A stretch of 50,941 nt of DNA from Pectinatus cerevisiiphilus (GTDB taxonomy: Bacteria > Bacillota > Negativicutes > Selenomonadales > Selenomonadaceae): assembly GCF_004341685.1 (NCBI RefSeq), contig NZ_SMAA01000017.1:1-50941 (forward strand), written 5' to 3'. The notes below the pieces were generated by a model. The model was not told where the DNA came from. It ran no database searches and saw only the letters and a list, made by a program, of their open reading frames with translations. The position numbers and the translations under genes were made by a program. Below, piece by piece: positions 48,219-50,941 of the stretch (positions are counted from its first letter, which is position 1; the number at the start of each line of letters is the position of its first letter).

Positions 48219-48232
48219 AGGAAACGTTTCCT
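48219..48232. promoter_or_regulatory. Perfect 14-bp palindrome AGGAAACGTTTCCT, possible operator
   Basis: It resembles LacI/GalR-family operators in having a central CG and dyad symmetry. It lies in a gene-free stretch (48134-48369) about 140 bases before tRNA-Arg; no regulated gene is obvious. Confidence 0.4.
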
Positions 48233-48369
48233 TATTATGGTATGAAAATTTAAAATTATATCTTTTATGCTAAAGATATAAGCTATTCCATATCTACTAC
48301 AGTCGTAAAATATTTTGTAATATATAGAAATAATCGTCACTATATGCTATAATGATAGCTGTTGTTAAC

Positions 48370-48444
48370 GCGCCCGTAGCTCAGTGGATAGAGCATCGGC
48401 CTCCGAAGCCGTGTGCGTGGGTCCGACTCCCACCGGGCGCACCA
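48370..48444 (+). tRNA. tRNA-Arg (anticodon CCG)
   Basis: The acceptor GCGCCCG pairs with CGGGCGC, the D arm is AGCTCAGTGGATAGAGC, the anticodon loop CTCCGAA in a CGGC/GCCG stem gives CCG, the T arm is GTGGGTCCGACTCCCAC, and discriminator A is followed by encoded CCA (48442-48444). It reads CGG codons. Confidence 0.96.
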
Positions 48445-48491
48445 AAAAAGCATTAAATAAAAAATATATGATTTTCATCTTTAGCATTTAA

Positions 48492-48546
48492 TAGGCTGTC
48501 CGTCTGGCTCGGTAATTTTCCGAGCGTATGACGGGCAGTTTTTATT
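48492..48546 (+). terminator. Terminator after tRNA-Arg
   Basis: CTGTCCGTC pairs with GACGGGCAG and inner CTCGG with CCGAG, followed by TTTTTATTTT. Confidence 0.9.
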
Positions 48547-48573
48547 TTCCCCAAAATAGTAATACCAGTTAAT

Positions 48574-49356
48574 TTATACATTACCTTTCAGTGCTTTCAA
48601 TACATCAAACATTTTATTTAAGTCATCATTTGATAATGTATCAAAATCATTTAACCTATTAATAATACGTCCAACTTCTTCATCTTTAAATGTAACTTTT
48701 TTATTAGCGTGAAAATGGTGCATAAAAAATGCTGATATCGTACCTGTCAGTGTACTTAAAAAACCTATCCCAATAATCATTAGAAAAACTGCTATTAATC
48801 GACCTCCCGTAGAATGCGGAGCAATATCGCCATAACCGACGGTAGTTGTTGTCACAAATGACCACCAAAGCGCATCACCTATGTCCATATCATCTATAAA
48901 AGAAATAGATATTGCTCCAATGAAGATTACACATAATGTAAACCATAAAATATGATCAAAATCATTCGTTTTAATCACTGCTTCAATACGTCCGTAAACT
49001 CTATTTAAATAGGCAAACGCTCTGAACATATAAAGTAGTCGAATAATTTTAATAGCCCTAAAGCCCTGAAATAAAGTACCAAAAGGTATAATAGCAATTA
49101 AATCTACAACGTTACTACGAATAAATAATATACGATTTTCAGCTATCGCCAATCTAACCATATAATCAATAAAGAACACCCACCATACCACATCTCCAAA
49201 ATAATCAATAATATCTAAATCAATATCGGGTAACACCAATCTAGTTTCAAGGATCAATGTAAAAATCACTGAAACAGATAAAATAGCCATCATGATATTA
49301 TATGCTAACATATACTTTGATAAGGATTTAATAAATCTTCGTAATTTGATAATCAT
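48574..49356 (-). CDS. Potassium channel of the voltage-gated type (paralogue 1)
   Basis: I start at the ATG at 49356 (260 residues, same length as the paralogue) because GGAG lies 8 bases upstream. The protein has a short basic N-terminus, several hydrophobic segments in the first 150 residues (an S4-like helix with spaced Arg/Lys, FRAIKIIRLLYMFRAFAYLNR), a pore helix and the K+ filter TTTTVGYGDIAP, then a last membrane helix. A charged C-terminal tail follows. Such channels pass K+ in response to voltage. It lies next to a close copy. Confidence 0.88.
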   Translation of the reverse strand: MIIKLRRFIKSLSKYMLAYNIMMAILSVSVIFTLILETRLVLPDIDLDIIDYFGDVVWWVFFIDYMVRLAIAENRILFIRSNVVDLIAIIPFGTLFQGFRAIKIIRLLYMFRAFAYLNRVYGRIEAVIKTNDFDHILWFTLCVIFIGAISISFIDDMDIGDALWWSFVTTTTVGYGDIAPHSTGGRLIAVFLMIIGIGFLSTLTGTISAFFMHHFHANKKVTFKDEEVGRIINRLNDFDTLSNDDLNKMFDVLKALKGNV

Positions 49357-49529
49357 TTTTAACACTCCATTTTTTCTTTATCAGTATTTATTCTGTTCTA
49401 TTATATTACAATTCTTTTTAAAATGCCTTTTACAAATCACAATAGTAAATTTGACATTCAAATTTACCATCAGTATTCATACCTAAAAAGATTAAGGAAT
49501 TTCTATTTTATATTATTCTAGAGTAAAAA

Positions 49530-49576
49530 AATAATGTTAGAATAAGCTTAAATCCTCACTTACCCCAACATTATTA
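49530..49576 (-). terminator. Terminator between the two channel genes
   Basis: On the minus strand AATAATGTT pairs with AACATTATT and a T run follows. This means the two channel genes have separate transcripts. The rest of 49366-49674 shows no gene. Confidence 0.55.
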
Positions 49577-49674
49577 CAAGACTAAAAATAATTCCGACAT
49601 TCAATGATGCAACACCTGTGCCCTAACATTAAAAATTGACACTTCTTATTTAATTTTATGAAAACGAAATTTGC

Positions 49675-50457
49675 CTATGTATTTTCTTTTAAGGCTTTTA
49701 AAACACTGAACATTTGATTCAAATCATCCGTAGATAGCGCATCAAAATTATTTAACTTATCAATAACACGTTCTATTTCTTCATCCTTATATGTAACTTT
49801 TTTGTTAGCACGAACATGATGTATGAAAAATGCGGATATGGTACCGGTTAATGTACTTAAAAAACCTATCCCAATAATCATTAAAAAAACTGCTATCAAT
49901 CTGCCCCCTATCGAATGTGGTGCAATATCACCATAACCAACAGTGGCTGTTGTTACAAATGACCACCAAAGTGCATCTCCCATATCCAGTCCATCTACGA
50001 AAGAAATAGACACAGCTCCGATAAAAATTACGCCTAACGTAAACCATAAAATATGGTCAAAATCATTTGTTTTAATTATTGATATAATACGTTCATAAAT
50101 TCTGTTCAAATATGCAAAAGCCTTAAAGATATAAAGCAATCTAATAATTTTAATAGCTCGTGATCCCTGAAATAATGTACCAAAAGATATAATAGCAATT
50201 AAATCTATAATATTCTTACGTATAAATAATAGACGATTTTTAGCTATTATTAACCTGACCATGTAATCAATACAGAAAATAGCCCATGCTAGATTTACAA
50301 AACAATCAATAACAGTTAATTCAAAGTCCGTTAATTCCAGTTTTGTTTCAATAACCAAGCCAAAAATTACTGAAATGGATAAAATAGCCATTACGATATC
50401 ATATGCTAACATATATTTTGATAAAGACTTAATAAATTTTCGTAGTTTAGTAACCAT
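49675..50457 (-). CDS. Potassium channel of the voltage-gated type (paralogue 2)
   Basis: The 260-residue protein is collinear with its neighbour over the whole length and reads almost identically in the S4-like (SRAIKIIRLLYIFKAFAYLNR) and pore (TTATVGYGDIAP) regions. It has the same layout of membrane segments and charged tail, so the pair arose by tandem duplication. Most differences lie in the N-terminal third and extracellular loops (for example LELTDFELTVIDCFVNLAW). GGAG precedes the ATG. The two could assemble as hetero-tetramers. Confidence 0.88.
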   Translation of the reverse strand: MVTKLRKFIKSLSKYMLAYDIVMAILSISVIFGLVIETKLELTDFELTVIDCFVNLAWAIFCIDYMVRLIIAKNRLLFIRKNIIDLIAIISFGTLFQGSRAIKIIRLLYIFKAFAYLNRIYERIISIIKTNDFDHILWFTLGVIFIGAVSISFVDGLDMGDALWWSFVTTATVGYGDIAPHSIGGRLIAVFLMIIGIGFLSTLTGTISAFFIHHVRANKKVTYKDEEIERVIDKLNNFDALSTDDLNQMFSVLKALKENT

Positions 50458-50634
50458 TTTAAATGCTCCATTCTATAATCTAATATTATTATCCTATTTT
50501 ATTTTATCCCATATGATCTTTCTATCATTTTCTAAAGTACAATAATAATTTAAACACAGCTAATATATTCTACACAACCTAAAAACCGGCAAGGATTCTC
50601 ATCCATGCCGGTAAAATAAAATCAAAAAGACATT

Positions 50635-50675
50635 AAAAAACGTCTATGACAATAGATTAACTAAAATCATAGACG
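50635..50675 (-). terminator. Terminator of the rRNA operon
   Basis: On the minus strand CGTCTATGA pairs with TCATAGACG, followed by TTTTTT, directly after the 5S gene. Confidence 0.85.
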
Positions 50676-50681
50676 CTTCAA

Positions 50682-50798
50682 ACTGGCAACAACCTATTCT
50701 CCCAGAGGGTCACCCCCCAAGTACCTTCAGCCTGTGGATGCTTAACTACTGTGTTCGGAATGGGAACAGGTGGATCCATCCAGGTATCGCCACCAGAT
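50682..50798 (-). rRNA. 5S ribosomal RNA
   Basis: The minus strand reads CTGGTGGCGATACC at the 5' end and GGTTGTTGCCAG at the 3' end, which pair as helix I. The conserved loop CCGAACACAGTAGTTAAG lies within. The length of about 117 bases is normal. Confidence 0.95.
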
Positions 50799-50923
50799 GC
50801 TTTAACTCTTTGAGCCAAAGTCCGCAGTTTTACGCTCTCACGTTCACTGCCCTTCAACCAGAGTGTCTTGCACACTCAAAACTTCACAGAAGAAATCTCA
50901 GACCAAACATTTTTTTTCGATGA

Positions 50924-50941
50924 TTTTAAGTTAAGCTCTCG
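50924..50941 (-). rRNA. 3' end of 23S ribosomal RNA (partial)
   Basis: The minus-strand end of the window reads CGAGAGCTTAACTTAAA, like the last bases of 23S rRNA, and lies about 130 bases upstream of the 5S gene. Only the tip is present, so this is tentative. Confidence 0.55.

Overview
The window looks like a chromosomal segment of an anaerobic, AT-rich Firmicute, most likely of the Negativicutes (Selenomonadales/Veillonellales). The evidence is the anaerobic (cbi-type) cobalamin pathway, an electron-bifurcating NfnAB pair, siroheme-dependent haem enzymes (AhbC/AhbD-like), tRNA genes with encoded CCA ends, and the style of the 5S rRNA. The taxonomic call is inference; no marker gene long enough to settle it is present.

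Layout. (1) 78-13516: one enormous CRISPR array, which I counted by eye as 185 copies of a 30-nt repeat and 184 spacers of about 35-38 nt. One old spacer is split by an intact IS3-family element (918-2175, 3-bp target duplication). Four places carry tandem duplications of exactly two spacer-repeat units. (2) 13517-13713: leader, then a complete type I-B cas operon on the minus strand, transcribed cas6-cas8b1(cst1)-cas7-cas5-cas3-cas4-cas1-cas2 towards the array. The repeat and leader geometry says the array is also transcribed on the minus strand. cas7 is split by a 1-nt shift in a poly-A run, and a perfect 14-bp hairpin separates the Cascade genes from cas3-cas4-cas1-cas2.

(3) 22-29 kb: PAP2 phosphatase, tRNA-Leu, flavodoxin-like protein, Crp/Fnr regulator, an exonuclease, nfnB-nfnA and a MetF-like reductase. 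(4) 29-33.5 kb: translationally coupled cobalamin operon cbiF-cbiG-cbiH-cbiJ ending in tsaD. (5) 33.8-37.3 kb: two radical SAM enzymes resembling AhbC and AhbD, then a DUF362/ferredoxin protein. (6) 37-41.6 kb: PHP phosphatase, HAD phosphatase, tRNA-Ser, CorA-type transporter behind a structured 5' leader, and a small operon with an orphan Phd/YefM-like protein and a CsoR-family metal sensor. (7) 42.1-45 kb: a three-gene operon of thiolase-like protein, adenylate-forming ligase (frameshifted in a poly-T run) and FabZ-like hotdog protein; two of the three lack a canonical catalytic residue. (8) 45-47.3 kb: cbiD-cbiE-cbiT on the minus strand, completing much of the anaerobic corrin ring pathway with region 4. 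(9) 47.4-51 kb: two divergent XRE regulators, tRNA-Arg, two tandem paralogous potassium channels, and the 5S rRNA plus the extreme 3' end of a 23S rRNA on the minus strand.

The most notable features are the size and internal history of the CRISPR array, the cas7 frame break beside an otherwise intact system, and the small undescribed thiolase/ligase/hotdog operon. Two homopolymer frameshifts in one window also raise the possibility of sequencing error, so both need read-level confirmation.
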